Notes: generated by a model from the sequence alone, not told the origin. A stretch of DNA of 64,000 bases from Myotis daubentonii (GCF_963259705.1 NC_081849.1:52734093-52798092), one strand, 5' to 3'. Counted from the stretch's first letter, positions 32,945 through 44,940 are shown. A program made the numbers and translations.

Positions 32945-32999
32945 AAGTCTTTCTTTCTTTCTTTTTTTAAAAATGTGTATAGATATAAGTTTTTAAAAA

Positions 33000-33262
33000 T
33001 TAATCCTTACCTGAGGATATTTTTTCCATTGACTTTTGGGGAACGTGGAAGAGAGGGATGGGGAGGGATGTGTGGGGAGGAGGACAGAGAAAGAGAGAGA
33101 GCTAGATATCGATTGATTGCCTCCTACATGTGCCCCAACTGGGGACAGGATTGAACCTGCACAAACTGTTGACTGGATATTGACCCCCCCCCCCCCCCCC
33201 GCCAAATCCTTTGGTGAGCAAGCCAATACTCTAACCACTGAGCAAGCAACACTGACCAGGGC
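33000..33262 (-). mobile_element. tRNA-related bat SINE (longer type)
   Basis: Left end ATTAATCCTTACCTGAGG, GATTGATTGCCTCCTACATG middle and head CTCTAACCACTGAGCAAGC ... GACCAGGGC at right. A run of 17 C interrupts the body near the B-box region. It lies about 55 bp from the previous SINE in the same orientation. Confidence 0.8.
33184..33200. repeat. Poly(C) tract
   Basis: Seventeen C residues inside the SINE, next to the reversed B-box. Confidence 0.95.
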
Positions 33263-33264
33263 TA

Positions 33265-33938
33265 GATATACATTGACTAAATTTCTCAATTGCCATAGTT
33301 ATTTACCATGCACAGTCTGACAGAAATACAGATTGAATAGAACCTTTAATAGCATTCAGTTTCACAAAATTATTTTTTCTTTCTTCTCAGCTAGTTAGTA
33401 GTCATGTAAAAACCATCTTTGTCAAAGATAACAGATTTGAATAGGGCTACAATGAGGAGGGTTAAACTTGGGTAATTGCACAAGTACATTAAGAACATCC
33501 ATCATATCTAAATGCCTGCCATTATTTAGGAGGATTCTGATTTACCCTTTGATTTATTACTTTTCAAATGCAAAATAACTGTAGGAGTCCAAACTTTTGA
33601 CCTTTACAAAATGTCAAAAGAGGGGAAAATGCTTTCTATAATGCCAATAGATGGTTCTCTCCAAATTATGGAGTGATTTGTTTCTTTACCTTAGCTCAGA
33701 ATATTTTTGGTTAACTAATTAGGTTCCCTTAAGAATAAAACAGAAACAGAAACACCTCTTTTCTCAATTGGATTATCTTGATACCTCTGAGTGGATAAGA
33801 TTTATTTTACCTAGGGGAGCCCTTTATCATGGGAAAGCTCTGCTTTATGCCAGTTTCCAGGCATACTTATTAATAGTGCCCCTTTCACACTCAAAAGTGT
33901 TCCAGTGTGGATGATAAATTATATGATCACTCTGTTAT
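33265..33938. other. Unassigned DNA
   Basis: No gene or repeat family is recognised. Confidence 0.45.
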
Positions 33939-33942
33939 CAAT

Positions 33943-34334
33943 TCTATCCGTCAAGGTTCTCCAGAGAAACAGAACCAGGAAGATATATAGATAGATAGAG
34001 ATAGATACTTATTTCAAAGAAATGGTTTAAGCTACTGTGGACACTCGCAAGTTTGAAATCTGTAGATAGTCTGGAAACTCTGGGGCAGGAGCTGATGCTG
34101 CATCCAGAAAGGAAAAAAAAAAATTCTTTCTCAGGAAAACCTGCTTTCCTCTTAAGGCTCTTCAATTGATTGGATGAGGCCCACTAACATTATCAAGGAC
34201 AATCCTCTTTATCTGAAGTCAACCAAGTGTTGATATTTATGCCATCTACTCACCCTTCACAGCAACACCTATAACAGAGTTTGAATAGCTGGGTACAATA
34301 GCCTAACCAAGTTGACATAAAACTAACCATTACA
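33943..34334 (-). mobile_element. MLT2-type ERV-L LTR
   Basis: In reverse it starts TGTAATGGTTAG (34334) and ends near GGAGAACCTTGACGGATAG (about 33944), matching the ancient ERV-L MLT2 LTRs. Internal support: TTGATTGGATGAGGCCCAC, AGTCTGGAAACTCTGGGGC and CAGAGAAACAGAACCAGGAAG. It is nearly full-length, old and diverged. A GATA-type microsatellite (about 33984-34005) sits where the family has a variable TA-rich patch. Confidence 0.8.
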
Positions 34335-34355
34335 ATCTGGTTTATGAAAATTTGT

Positions 34356-34510
34356 TTCTAGATACTAACAGCAAACTACCAGAAATTGAAGTTAAGAAAA
34401 ATAATCCGTTTTACTATAGCACCAAAGAGAAAGGAACACATAAAAATATATGAATGTAACCATGGAGCAAAAAAGATCTATATATATATATATCTATATA
34501 CTGCTAATGG
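34356..34510 (+). mobile_element. LINE-1 ORF2 fragment
   Basis: GATACTAACAGCAAACTACC, AAATTGAAGTTAAGAAAAAT and TACTATAGCACCAAAGAGAAAG, then AAAAGATCTATAT, follow the L1 reverse-transcriptase region in sense orientation. The frame is broken and a short TA run lies inside. Confidence 0.6.
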
Positions 34511-34664
34511 TTCAGAATAATGGTACAGACATTAAAGTCGGCTAACAAAGAGGGAAATCTTGGCCCTTTGTGTCATCTATTTCTATTTTCTTTGGGAAAA
34601 CGACGTCTTTTAGGGTAGGTAACTCACACATCCCTTGGGCAAACACTTGTAATTGTATGTGAAA

Positions 34665-34902
34665 GCCCTAGTGGCTTGGTTCAGTGGAAAGAGCATCAGC
34701 CCTCGGACTGAAGGGTCCACGGTTCGATTCTAGTCAAGGACACCCTACCTTGGTTGCAAGTTCCCTGGCCCTCGTCGGGGTGTGTACTGGAGGCAACCAA
34801 TTGATATGTGTCTCTCTCACATCGATGTTTCTCTCTCTCCCTCTCCCTTCCACGCTCTCTAAAGATAAATGGAAAAATATCATCTGGTGAGGATTAACAA
34901 CC
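34665..34902 (+). mobile_element. tRNA-related bat SINE (longer type)
   Basis: Head GCCCTAGTGGCTTGGTTCAG, B-box GGTTCGATTCT, TGTCTCTCTCACATCGATG middle, and GGTGAGGATTAAC end followed by an (AAC)-rich tail. It is the sense-strand counterpart of the copies at 18.6 and 33.0 kb. Confidence 0.85.
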
Positions 34903-34904
34903 AG

Positions 34905-35365
34905 AACAACAACAAAAAATAACAACAAAAAAACCCCCACACAAAACAAAACCAAAAAATTGCCCTTTTTTGGGGATGTTATAACAAAATATTTATAATT
35001 GTGTGTTAAAAGCTGTCTTGTTTAAGGTGGCTTGACAATAAACAAGGCTGACCTCTACTTGACACAGTGAGTTGCTGGTAAGTACAGAGACAATATCTCC
35101 TGGAAAGTCTTGCAGGAGGCTACACTTGGCCTGGTTTTTGTTTGTTTTTGTTGTTGTTACTTTTATTAGCATTGTAACCCAAGCTCGAATGCTTGCCAGA
35201 AAAAACGCATTCACAAATGTGTATGACTTTGATGCTGGTGGGCTGGCTGTTTTCCTTGCTCTGTTTGTACTCATGTCTTGTAATTCCACTTGAACTATGA
35301 ATTGAAAGAAGACCTAGGGGTAAAACAACTTAAAGAGCTGTAAAATCAGTGTAAATGCCTGAGCT
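34905..35365. other. Unassigned DNA
   Basis: The A-rich (AAC)n and A/C-rich patch at 34905-34960 is the SINE tail. The rest is unassigned. Confidence 0.45.
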
Positions 35366-35367
35366 GG

Positions 35368-35388
35368 TTTTTTTTTTTTTTTTTTTTT
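35368..35388. repeat. Poly(T) tract
   Basis: Twenty-one T residues. The text to the right (GTACTTTAGGAAACTTTAATT) could be an unrecognised reversed retrotransposon. Confidence 0.9.
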
Positions 35389-35389
35389 G

Positions 35390-35675
35390 TACTTTAGGAA
35401 ACTTTAATTTTGTCCCCTGGGACTGCACAAGGGAATGCTTGTGATGACAAACATTCCAGTCTTACGCATGCTAGCCCTTCCTCCAGGCTGGTCATTCCAG
35501 GGACAGGAAATGCAGCAACTGAAAAAAGTCACTGCCCTCCAGGAAAAAAGCTATCCCCTCCACTGCATGAGGGTGCAGAGCTGTTGTCTCATGTGTATAC
35601 CATTCTCTATAAAATAGTATACATGGAAGATGTCTGGCAAGCCTGATGCCATCATATAATAAAGCGAGCCATGAT
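35390..35675. other. Possible LTR or retrocopy, unassigned
   Basis: A unique-looking, CpG-poor stretch with short frames in several registers. It lies directly before an MLT1-like LTR and may belong to it. I cannot assign it. Confidence 0.3.
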
Positions 35676-35679
35676 GAAA

Positions 35680-35935
35680 GCCATAGAGAAAGAGAGAGCT
35701 GTTGGCCAAGGAGCCACAACTATTCAAACCTTAGCCCAAACCCCAGAAGTGCTGGTGAAGAAGCCCTTCAAAGAAACCCCTACCCAGAATCCATCTGATT
35801 ATATCAGTGTGATACCAAGAGATGATTGCCTAGCCAAGCCCCATTGCCTCAGGTTTATGAGTGAAATAGATGTTTCTGTTTTAAGCCACTATTGTGGGGT
35901 GGTTTGGTATATAGCAATATGAACAGAACTATAAG
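35680..35935 (+). mobile_element. MLT1-like (MaLR) LTR, 3' part
   Basis: TCTGTTTTAAGCCACTATTG, GGGTGGTTTGGTATATAGC and AATATGAACAGAACTATA match the very typical end of mammalian MaLR/ERV-L LTRs. The left boundary is uncertain. Confidence 0.65.
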
Positions 35936-35950
35936 CCAAATAAAAGCTAA

Positions 35951-36599
35951 TGATGTCTAAACTAAGGTAATGGCTCTTGGGACGAACCCAAATAGGCACA
36001 TTCAAATTAGCGAGGAAGCCTTACCCATGTACAGTCCTAATGACAGTTACTAAAAATAGGAAAGGAGCAAAGGGAAGGCCAGATATTATAGGAATGTTCC
36101 CTACAAACCATTGGGTGAAGGGGACTAAACAAAGGGAAGTTAGACCCTGCCCGGTAAGTTGGGATGACATAAGGAAGGTACTGTTGAGATGATTGGCCAG
36201 AATGGGCGTGGCCACTGCACGCACCTGGAAACGTGGGATATGTAATCCCCTAAACAAAGAAGCTTGCTCTCTTATGCTCTTGGTTCCTCTTGGCACACTT
36301 GGCTCTTAGTTCACACTTGGCTTCCTTGCATTTGCCTACATGGCAGTGGCTATGTGGACCCCACGCGCAGTGGATTAATGGACTGCACCTAGCATAATGC
36401 TGGACTGGACCTGGCTCCAACATGGAAAGGAAACTCTGAATGCTGGCTCAGATTTTAGCTCTGCTGAAACCCCAGCTCTACTTCCTTTATGACTGGGCCA
36501 AGGGAAATGGGACTTTGAAATCCAGGGATTTAATTCCATGCAAATAAAAGTCTCATTCTCCTGTGGGAGTCTCAGAGAATTCCTTTCCTTGGGATATCA
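35951..36599 (+). mobile_element. Endogenous retrovirus LTR, probably solo
   Basis: TGATGTCTAAACTAAGG at the left and TTGGGATATCA at the right could be the TG...CA ends. The segment shows U3-like GC-rich text (AATGGGCGTGGCCACTGCAC), a GGACTGGACCTGGCTCC block shared loosely with the LTR at 11.7 kb, and a GCAAATAAAAGTCTC poly(A) signal at about 36541. A clean target duplication is not visible (CTAA against TAAG), so the ends may be off. No internal proviral sequence follows. Confidence 0.6.
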
Positions 36600-36810
36600 T
36601 AAGAATCTCAACCCCAGTGGCACCCAGTGGGGAAAAGGACCCCCAACTTTGTTCAGTGTCACTAAAGACAAATATTCCTAGTCTTTGAGTCAACCTGTAT
36701 CATCCACTTGTTTTATGGATGGCCGCTTACTTAAAAATTCAAATAAAATAACTAACTCTCTTGTTTGAATTCCAAGCTTATCAAGGTCACTTAGCAAATG
36801 GTTCCAAATA

Positions 36811-37023
36811 GCCCTAGTGAGTTTGGATCAGTGGACAGAACGTTGGCCTGTAGACTAAAGGGTTCCAGGTTTGATTCCGGTCAAGAGCACATGCCTGGGT
36901 TGCGGGCTCAGTCCCCAGTGGGGGGGCGTGCAGGAGGCAGAAGATGAATGATTCTCTCTCATCATTGATGTTTCTCTCTCTCCCTCTCCCTTCCTCTCTG
37001 AAATCAATAAAAAATATTTTTAA
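36811..37023 (+). mobile_element. VES SINE
   Basis: Head GCCCTAGTGAGTTTGGATCAG, GGTTTGATTCCGG B-box, GGGGCGTGCAGGAGGCAG middle, and CAATAAAAAATATTT tail. A perfect 16-bp target duplication AAATGGTTCCAAATAG lies at 36796-36811 and 37024-37039. Confidence 0.95.
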
Positions 37024-37039
37024 AAATGGTTCCAAATAG

Positions 37040-38395
37040 CTGAACTTGTAGCTATTGTATTTCTCACTGGAGATGAAAATGTTGAAATTATGGCTCTATG
37101 CATCAATTTAAATAAGAATATTTAAAAAATAACCTGCATTGAAAAATCAGGCCTCTCTATATGGTCAACTCCAGCTGTTTCAAATGCTAATGCTTGATTG
37201 GGGAAAAATATAAAAAGCAAGATGCTGTTTTTATGATAATTATTATTGAAATGAAGACCACAATTAGGAAAGAAAATTTCTTTCAGCATTATAGTAGCAA
37301 ACCCTAGAGTCAGAAACCAGCACATAGTAGAGCATTTTAGAGTTTACCTGCACCAAATTGGTAAAGGAATACCAGTCAAGTGGAGTTAGTTATTCACAAG
37401 TTAGGGTTAAAGACAAGCAAAATAAATCGCTGAAAATGAAGGAATTAGCATGAAGGGAGCTGATCACTGATTATGTTTTACATGTAGTATACACCGATTA
37501 TAAGTTTTGACAAGTGTGACAGGCATTTCTTTGATAAAGGTGAGAACTAAGGGGAATGTGGAACTGGCCCCTCCCTACATTTACACTGTGATCTTTACAC
37601 CCTGTTTATATTCCTAGATTTTGTGCTCTGTTTTTGTAATTTACTAAACTCCCCAGGAATTAACAACCTAAATAAAATTGTTTTAGTTTACCAAAAAGAG
37701 AAAAAGGGAAACAAATATTTTTGTTTCTGTCCTCTTTGAAAAATTGTAGTTGGTACATGAAGAAAGCATGAAAACTAGCTTTTGATCATAACGTGTGAAC
37801 CAATATATATGTATCTGAACCTAGTAGCATTTGAACAGAATCAAAGTTAATACTATCCTGCTATTTCCTCTGTCTTCTGAAATTGCCCTTTCTTCCCATG
37901 GCTCAACCAAAGATATCTAAAGAAAAACTTAAAATTATTTTAAAGACCACATTTATTGCAAGCCTAACATCAAATTTGAGATGATTATATTAAGAAAATC
38001 CACACTCACCATGAACCTTGTGAGATTTGTCTACCTTCAAATCCAATACTTTTCTGTGAGTTTGCATTAGTTTTTCTATGCCCAGTAGTCCTAGCCTTTC
38101 AGATAGCCTTTTATTTTATCCATGCGGCAGTGAAAAATTGAGTCTTTCTTCCCCCCAGGGATGCTTCTCAAATTTAAATAAACAAATTCCTAATAACACA
38201 CTGCTTTTCTGAAAGACATTCCAGCTTGATATTTGTGTGTGAATTCTATAGAAAGCATAGAAAAAAAAGCGCCGCCACCTTAGGCAGACAGTACAGTTTA
38301 TTTCTGTAATGAGGTGCCCTGTGTTTTCTGTGCTTGTGGTGTAGCTCTTGCTGAGTGATGTCTAATTTATATTCATTTTCTACTGTCTCTGACAC
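37040..38395. other. Unassigned DNA
   Basis: No gene or repeat family is recognised. Confidence 0.45.
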
Positions 38396-38399
38396 AGTC

Positions 38400-38700
38400 G
38401 CTTTTATAAATCTTAATTTCTTTGATCACTTTGCTCAGAAAACTATCACAAGGGGACATTAAGGGTCTTCTCCGTCAGGATGTAAACCCAGTAACTGATT
38501 TACATACACAACCAAGGATCCCAAGCAGTGTTCCAGAACCCTCAGAAAGCCTCCACATGGTGAGCGGTATAAGTGCTTGGTCAGAAGAGGATCAAATGCT
38601 TGCGTTGTACGTGAATTTACAAAGGAAAGCGAAGTGGCTTGTCGCTTCTTTAAAGCACAGTGTTTTAGAATTCTTTGAAAGTCGTTTCTCACTGTAATCT
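38400..38700 (+). other. Unique segment with a 91-codon open frame
   Basis: The frame at 38422-38697 has fairly balanced residue usage, unlike the AT-driven frames nearby, and the stretch keeps CpGs (CTCCGTCAGG, GAGCGGTATAAG, GCGTTGTACG). I recognise no domain. There is no clear Kozak context, splice-site pair or neighbouring exon. A conserved non-coding element or old exon remnant is as likely as a small coding gene. Confidence 0.25.
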
Positions 38701-38704
38701 AAAG

Positions 38705-39195
38705 CAGTGTCATCTCTAACTTGTGTTCTTTGCAGTTTAGTTTGCCCTTAAAATTGCAATTGTTTTTGGTGAAAGAACCTGTCTACTTGACAACCTTGGT
38801 AGAAAAAAAGAAAATAGAAAACAGAGATAAGGATGACAAAGAGAGAGAAGCAAGAAAAACAAAGTGACCACTGCAGAATGCAGGTGTTGCAGCCTTAGCA
38901 CATGACTACCAAGAACCAATTAAGCCAGATCATCTTTATAATTCAAACCACAGGATTTGGTCAGTATCAATCTGTATTCTACATAATATCATTGAATTAG
39001 GTGCTGGCGCATCTCCTCTTTAGTTAGGATTCTAGGGTTCTGTCTGTTCTCATCTGAGTACTTTCTTTGGCACCATATTTAATTTCCTAACTCGTCCTAC
39101 ATTATTTCTATACTTTTTTTTTCTCTTAAGTGATTTAGCTCAATTACCACTACATTAGTCTCCCTGAGGTCTGCTTTAGTCATGTGGTCTTCTGC
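38705..39195. other. Unassigned DNA
   Basis: Nothing recognised. Confidence 0.4.
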
Positions 39196-39199
39196 TGTG

Positions 39200-39300
39200 A
39201 TGGCTACAATGGCTTCACATAGCCTATAAGATCAAGACTCCTCGTCCAGGCATCCTCCCTCATTTGAACCCCTGTTTTACAGGCCTAGTCTTCAACTGCT
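39200..39300 (+). repeat. Possible ancient L2-like repeat
   Basis: TGGCTACAATGGCTTCACATAGCCTATAAGATCAAGACTCC resembles an old mammalian interspersed repeat with 'caatggcttcccattgcct...aagtcc'. The family is uncertain. Confidence 0.4.
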
Positions 39301-39307
39301 CTCTATC

Positions 39308-39499
39308 CAGTGGTCCTCACAGCTGGACCAGCAGCTTAGCATCCCCTGAGAACATTTTAGGAAGGGAAATTCTGAGTCCCAACTCCAGACCCACTGATTT
39401 AGTAACCCTGGGGATGGGGCTTAATAATCAGTGTTTAACAAGTCTTTTTAGGTGATTCTGATATGTGCGTATGCACAACAAAGCTTGATCTAACTCCTG
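39308..39499 (+). mobile_element. MER5A-type hAT (Charlie) MITE
   Basis: CAGTGGTCCTCACAGCTGG start, GGACCAGCAGCTTAGCATCC, CCCAACTCCAGACCCACTGA and TTTAACAAGTCTTTTTAGG, then GATTCTGATATG match MER5A in order over most of its length. It is ancient and non-coding. Confidence 0.8.
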
Positions 39500-40155
39500 A
39501 GTGCATATCATGTGCTCTGACTATAGTCATTTTCTCATCCTAGCTCACCCTTTATCTTCACATTATCACCAATTTCCAGTATTTTCTAAGCTTCATTGGT
39601 TTTTCATATATTTTCCATATCCCTATAACACTTGCTTTATTATTAAGTATGTTTTTATATCTGTGTCTATTTTATGCAAATTTATATTAAATTTATTTAA
39701 AATGGAACTACATCAGTAATAGTATTAAAATCAGGAATTCTGATCATAAATAAAGTTGATTATGAAAATAAATATAGTAGCCTGGGTTTATGAATGTGGG
39801 CTAGGGCTGAGGAAGGGAGGTGGGTATAGTTATCAAAGGCAAAAGGAAGAACTCTTGTTTTGAAAGAATTATTCTGTACCTTGACTGTAGTGCTAGAGAC
39901 ACAGATCTACACATGGTAACATTGCATAGAACTAAATGCGCATGTAGACATACGAGTATAAGAAAAACTGGAGGGGGAAACTCAGAAAGATAGGTGAGTG
40001 CATCAATGTTAATATCCTGATCATGAGGCATGTCAGTCCCAGACATGAAATTGTATTATAATTTTGTAAAATGTTACTAATGGGGAAAATTGAGTAAAGG
40101 ATGCACAGGATTTCTGTATTGAGATTAAAATAACAGGATATTTCAGAAACAATAC
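39500..40155. other. Unassigned DNA
   Basis: No gene or repeat family is recognised. Frames of 72-81 codons have no recognisable domain. Confidence 0.45.
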
Positions 40156-40162
40156 CTGTATG

Positions 40163-40631
40163 TGTGAGGGTTCAGAATGAGCTGCTCCAAGATGTACCTC
40201 ACTAATATGCAGATTACTTTGAGTGAAAGGCAATTTTAGCCACAGGCTCAAGAGAAACTTCTGCCCCTCCCTTAACTACCTAGAATTTGAGCTAGGGTCC
40301 TTGCTGATAGAGATTATCAGAGATAAAGTCTTTTGACCTAACTCTCCGGCAGGGCAGGTTTGTCTGTCCTTATCATCCTGCAATGATCCGCTGAAGCCCG
40401 GAAGGTGCATTTCCTCATCCTTAGCTCAGGACGTCTTATGTGCCTCAATCCTTGTTTATGTCTTTGAGCCTGTCCTGCATGTGGGGTCTCTGATTCTCTC
40501 ATGTATGTGGGATTCCCATGCATATGTATGTATTAAATTTGTTTTTTTTCTCTTGCTAATCTGCCTTATGTCTATTTGATTATTAGACCAGCCAAAAGAA
40601 CTTGGAGGGTAATGTTTGTTCCTCCCTCACA
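40163..40631 (+). mobile_element. Solo LTR of a class-I-type endogenous retrovirus
   Basis: A 469-bp segment starts TGTGAGGG and ends CCCTCACA, an 8-bp terminal inverted repeat, and is flanked by a perfect 4-bp duplication TATG (40159-40162 and 40632-40635). Family blocks are shared with 19090-19561 (CTCAAGAGAAACTTCTGCCC, CTCTCATGTATGTGGGATTC, GTCTATTTGATTATTAGACC). A possible ATTAAA poly(A) signal lies at 40532-40537. No proviral interior remains. Confidence 0.9.
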
Positions 40632-40639
40632 TATGTCAA

Positions 40640-41090
40640 TAACACCAATATTACATCAAAATGCATGGGTCAGATAATGATTGAGCTATCAATCTATAGA
40701 TATTGAAAAAGCTCAAATGAGGGAAGATCAATGGATAGACAAAAGCAGATTATGTAGATGAATCTAACACATGCATATATATGCTTGCAGCTCACCAGTA
40801 TTTTTGTGGTGAGCAGAGAAATATGATCAAATCTGATTAAGGGTGGAAGGACTAATTGATATTGAACAGTACAGTTGCTAATTATCTTTTCTCTCCCTCA
40901 AATACAACCAACAAAAACCAAGTGAGCCAATATCTGGTGTCATATATCTATAGGCTAATAAAAAAGGAAAACAAAGTAATGTGTATTGTATTTTCTATAC
41001 TTTAAGTAGCAGGAAGACATTGACTTGACTATTAAAATCTGATGGGAAAACATTCATTGATCTCTGGCCTCTGGAAGGTTTGTGGTTATG
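40640..41090. other. Unassigned DNA
   Basis: Nothing recognised. Confidence 0.4.
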
Positions 41091-41092
<2 letters not shown>

Positions 41093-41156
<64 letters not shown>

Positions 41157-41178
41157 GTGGGGGGGTGGGCGGGGGGTG
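41093..41178. repeat. (TG)n microsatellite with G-rich tail
   Basis: About 29 TG units (41093-41150) followed by CGGGGGGTGGGGGGGTGGGC. Z-DNA and G-quadruplex formation are possible. Confidence 0.95.
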
Positions 41179-41279
41179 GTGAGGCAACTATGCAAAACCA
41201 AGAATCCCTGTGTGTTTCCTGCTCTTGGCTGACTCTCTACTGGGAGCCCCCACAAATGCAGTCAGGAAAGAAAGCTGCA

Positions 41280-43690
41280 TAGATTTCCTTAATTAAAAGA
41301 GCCCCTTGTTTTAGTGAGCATATCAATGAAGCCTTTGGTTTAAATTCTATTTGAACAACTACCTTGTAATTTGGAATGCTCATCAGGAACTACGTGTCAT
41401 TAAGCAACACAATGTGACTGTGTAAGGGATCCATTTTAGAAATTACATTCCATTCTCTATTTGTCTTCTCTGGGAGGAGAACCCATTATTTAGGGGGTAA
41501 GTTACTTTACTCCCTGAATTCTGCTCCTGTATTTATTATTAGGTGTGAGCACACATTTCCTTTCTGGTTTTTGCCTTATAAAGAAGATTTGGAATTACAT
41601 GAAATCATTCCTAGATGTGCTAATTAAAATTTGGATTCTGTGTTTCAAGCTAACATTTGCTAATTGTTGGGAAAAGAACTAATTGGTTTAAGTAGAATCA
41701 GGAGCTTAGAGAAATGGTATATTGATTCATTATAAATTTGAAATCATGATCAATATAACATACATGACTATTTTTGACAGACATCAACATATACACACAG
41801 TCAAATTCATATCTATACTTTGTCCTCATCCTCAAATTTAGAAATCTCATTTCTCCGTATCTCTTTCTTTAGTCAAAGTTAACAAATAATAATAGTTTTT
41901 CTAAGAGAACACAGAAAGTTGGCAAAACTAGTTTTTCAACCACAGTCATTTCTTATTCCTTTATTTGACCTATACAACCCATTCTATTTCTGATTACCTA
42001 CATCCCTATTCCAGTATGATCATGTGTTGAAAATCAGAATGCAGTATATATGTTCTGTATTATTTAGTATATATTGTTTTAAGATTTTGCTAAACAAGAA
42101 GAATGGAATGATATAAATACAAAATAAGTTTAGTATTTGGCCTTAAAATAGACTTTGGACTTAGAAACAGGTCAAGCTGCCTTGTAGCAATAGGGAGTAG
42201 CAGGGAGATGAAGGGGCCAGACCTTCATGCCTCTCCTTTCCCTTGTCTGTATTTGCAATTAAGTACCCTGATGTCACAGAGGAACCAGTTCCTCTTCTCA
42301 TCTGATTAAGTTCCTTGTATCCCACACATATAAAAATTGTTAAAATACCCCAAAAATACTAGTTTGATAAACAGATTTTACTATTCCATAGGAAAAAAAA
42401 AATCATTTCACCTAAAACCTGAACTCCAAGAAAGTATTCTAAATACTTTCTACTAATTAACTATAAATAGAAAATGAAATACATCTTCCTTATTCTACTA
42501 CAAATAGTCATAAGTTGTTTCTTTATTCAGAATACAACTTCTTTGAATATTCTCAAATTTATCTTTGGTATTTCTAGAACAACAAAGTAATATATCACCT
42601 GCAGTTAAAATAAATAGTGGGGGGAAAAGACTAAGTCATTTGTTATAGAGTTTGAATATTTTGATAAAATTAATAGCTTGTTTACTATCCCCTGACACAT
42701 ACGAAAAGCTTTAAGGAAAAGGGATAGAGTAGCAATGAGTATGTATCTTCATTAGCTCAACAATACTTGCTATAAGAATATGATTCTTTTATTCTATGTT
42801 TTCACTCTTGTTATTTACTCTCAAGGTGAAACTATCCTTACTCATCCTTTCATTTTTTAAGTGAAATGAACTGTAGGGATTGTGTATTTATATTTTCTGT
42901 AATACTGATTCTTATCTAGGCATTCTGGGCTTACCTATCTTTGAGACAATGGGAGGAGCGGATGCCCAAATGTTTGGGTGACTTACTTAAATAATAACAT
43001 ATTCAATATAATTATTGTGCTTAAAATAAACTTCCAAAAATTAAACTTTAAAATTGGAAATATGCTCAAGTAGAATTAGGAATAATAACTCTGGCCCAAA
43101 GAAGTCAGCCAACATAAACTGGTAATATTAATATACATAAAGGTATAGATGTGAAAGTGTATAGTTATATCTGTTAATGTGTGTCACACTAGATATATAG
43201 CATATAAACAGCATGTGTAATACTAAAATATGTAATGTATTTGAGCAATAACAGTGAGCAACAAGGAAGAATGTAACACCCTGGCTAATAATGGGCCTGA
43301 TCCAGAAAATCGCTGTAAAGAAATCCTAGGATAACAGCCAAGCAGTCCCATTAGGTGGCAAGCAATTGAGACAGAGACAGAGAAAAACAGTTTCTAAGAT
43401 GAAGTTTTCTAAGACAACAATTCAATATATTTTATTTCATATCACTGAGGGTTAGGAAACACTTTAGAATACAATAAGGCACAGATATCAAGCAAGAAAA
43501 TTAAGGCTATTAGAAATTGCTATAATCACTCCTTCCCTCCACCCACCCTTTCTGTTCCATAAAAGCAAGCCATGGTTCAAACTTGAAGGCAATGATTCAA
43601 ATTGAAATGGTAAGATAAACCCCAAACTCTACAGCTGGATTTTACATGTGGATATAACAGCATTATGGCACAAGATGACTTTCTCAAAAA
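41280..43690. other. Unassigned unique-looking DNA
   Basis: About 2.4 kb without a recognised repeat, gene or RNA. 41290-41700 has TTAATTAAAAG, GTGCTAATTAAAATTTGG and similar homeodomain-like motifs but nothing decisive. Confidence 0.45.
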
Positions 43691-43764
43691 TTTATCTTTT
43701 TCATATATCATTTATGTGAATACCTTATATTCTTATGTTAATTGTCCAATCACCAACACATACT

Positions 43765-43925
43765 AAACATATTATGTTTACTTTTACAATAATAATGAAA
43801 GGTAGGTATTATTATCCCCAATTTATAAATAAAAATTAAAATATCAAGTTAGTCATAGAGAATTATATAACTAATAACAAAATAACTCAATATTATGACC
43901 CAGATCTACCTAGCACCAAAGTTTT
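43765..43925 (-). repeat. Probable MIR SINE
   Basis: AAGGTAGGTATTATTATCCCC, AATTTATAAATAAAAATT and ACCCAGATCTACC match a reversed MIR with high divergence. Confidence 0.5.
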
Positions 43926-43929
43926 TATC

Positions 43930-44930
43930 TTTGCTTACTTTCACCTTTATATTTATTCAGAAGAGTCTTGGTAACTAGTAGATCTCTTAAGGCTTAGATC
44001 ATATCTGTATAAACACATTGTAAACTCACTGAAGTTATTTCACAAATTCATCTCCAATAAAATATTTCTTGCCTAAAGTTACAAATTATTATTTATGACT
44101 ATTATTTATTATAAATATTACTGTTTTCTTATTCCCCCCAAAACAGAAGATCCTTAAAGTATCTTTGAAAAGACTTGGCTATGCAGACTTTTTTATTTGC
44201 TACATATTTTGACCTTGCAACTCAAAATTTCCTTAGATGGTTTTTAAAAAGGCTAAATTTAGCATCCAGTACAGATTATTTTGGAGGTAATTATGTGAGG
44301 TTGTGAACTGTGCATATAGGGTAATCATTTTGCCAACATATCAGTGTTCCATAGAACTTCAGTCTTGATTTTGCAAAGATTCTTTTACTTTTGACTATTT
44401 AATTTTTCTCTAGCTTAAACATAAATAATATTGTTTCCAAGGGCAAGACAGTGTGACTACATGCAATTATTATGCACATTAATAACTTTCCTCCTACTGA
44501 TAAATCTCTAACTAAAATTTGACTCAGGATTATTTTTAGTTTTTTAAAAGTAAACTAAATCCAGGTTATTTGCAACAACAACCAGGACAGTAACAAAATC
44601 TCATGTATGTAATATGAAATCTTAAAATTTTATTAATTGGAAACTGAAATCACTTGGAGAGATTAAGGATTAGTTTTTAAATCAGTTTTTAATCTTTTTA
44701 AAATTTTCATTACAGCACCATAAAAATTTATAATGAAAAATATAGTCTTTAATCTTTAATAATTTTATTTTAATATATTTACTTCTAAGAAATCAAAGGT
44801 ACTAGAAACAGAACACAATTTACTGCCAACGAGTTTTTAAATTATACATTACACAATTGAACTTCTAAAACATATCAAGTTTAAGAAAATATTATTTACA
44901 TAAGAAATTGTAAAATGATGTTTTATGGTA
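43930..44930. other. AT-rich unassigned DNA
   Basis: No gene or repeat family is recognised. Confidence 0.45.
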
Positions 44931-44940
44931 GGAACTGCTC

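Noticed and set aside
19090..40631. One provirus between the two related LTRs
   Set aside because: Each LTR has its own perfect 4-bp duplication, and the 20 kb between holds unrelated repeats and no retroviral genes.
41097..41282. Open frames rich in Cys-Val or His-Thr
   Set aside because: Pure microsatellite translation.
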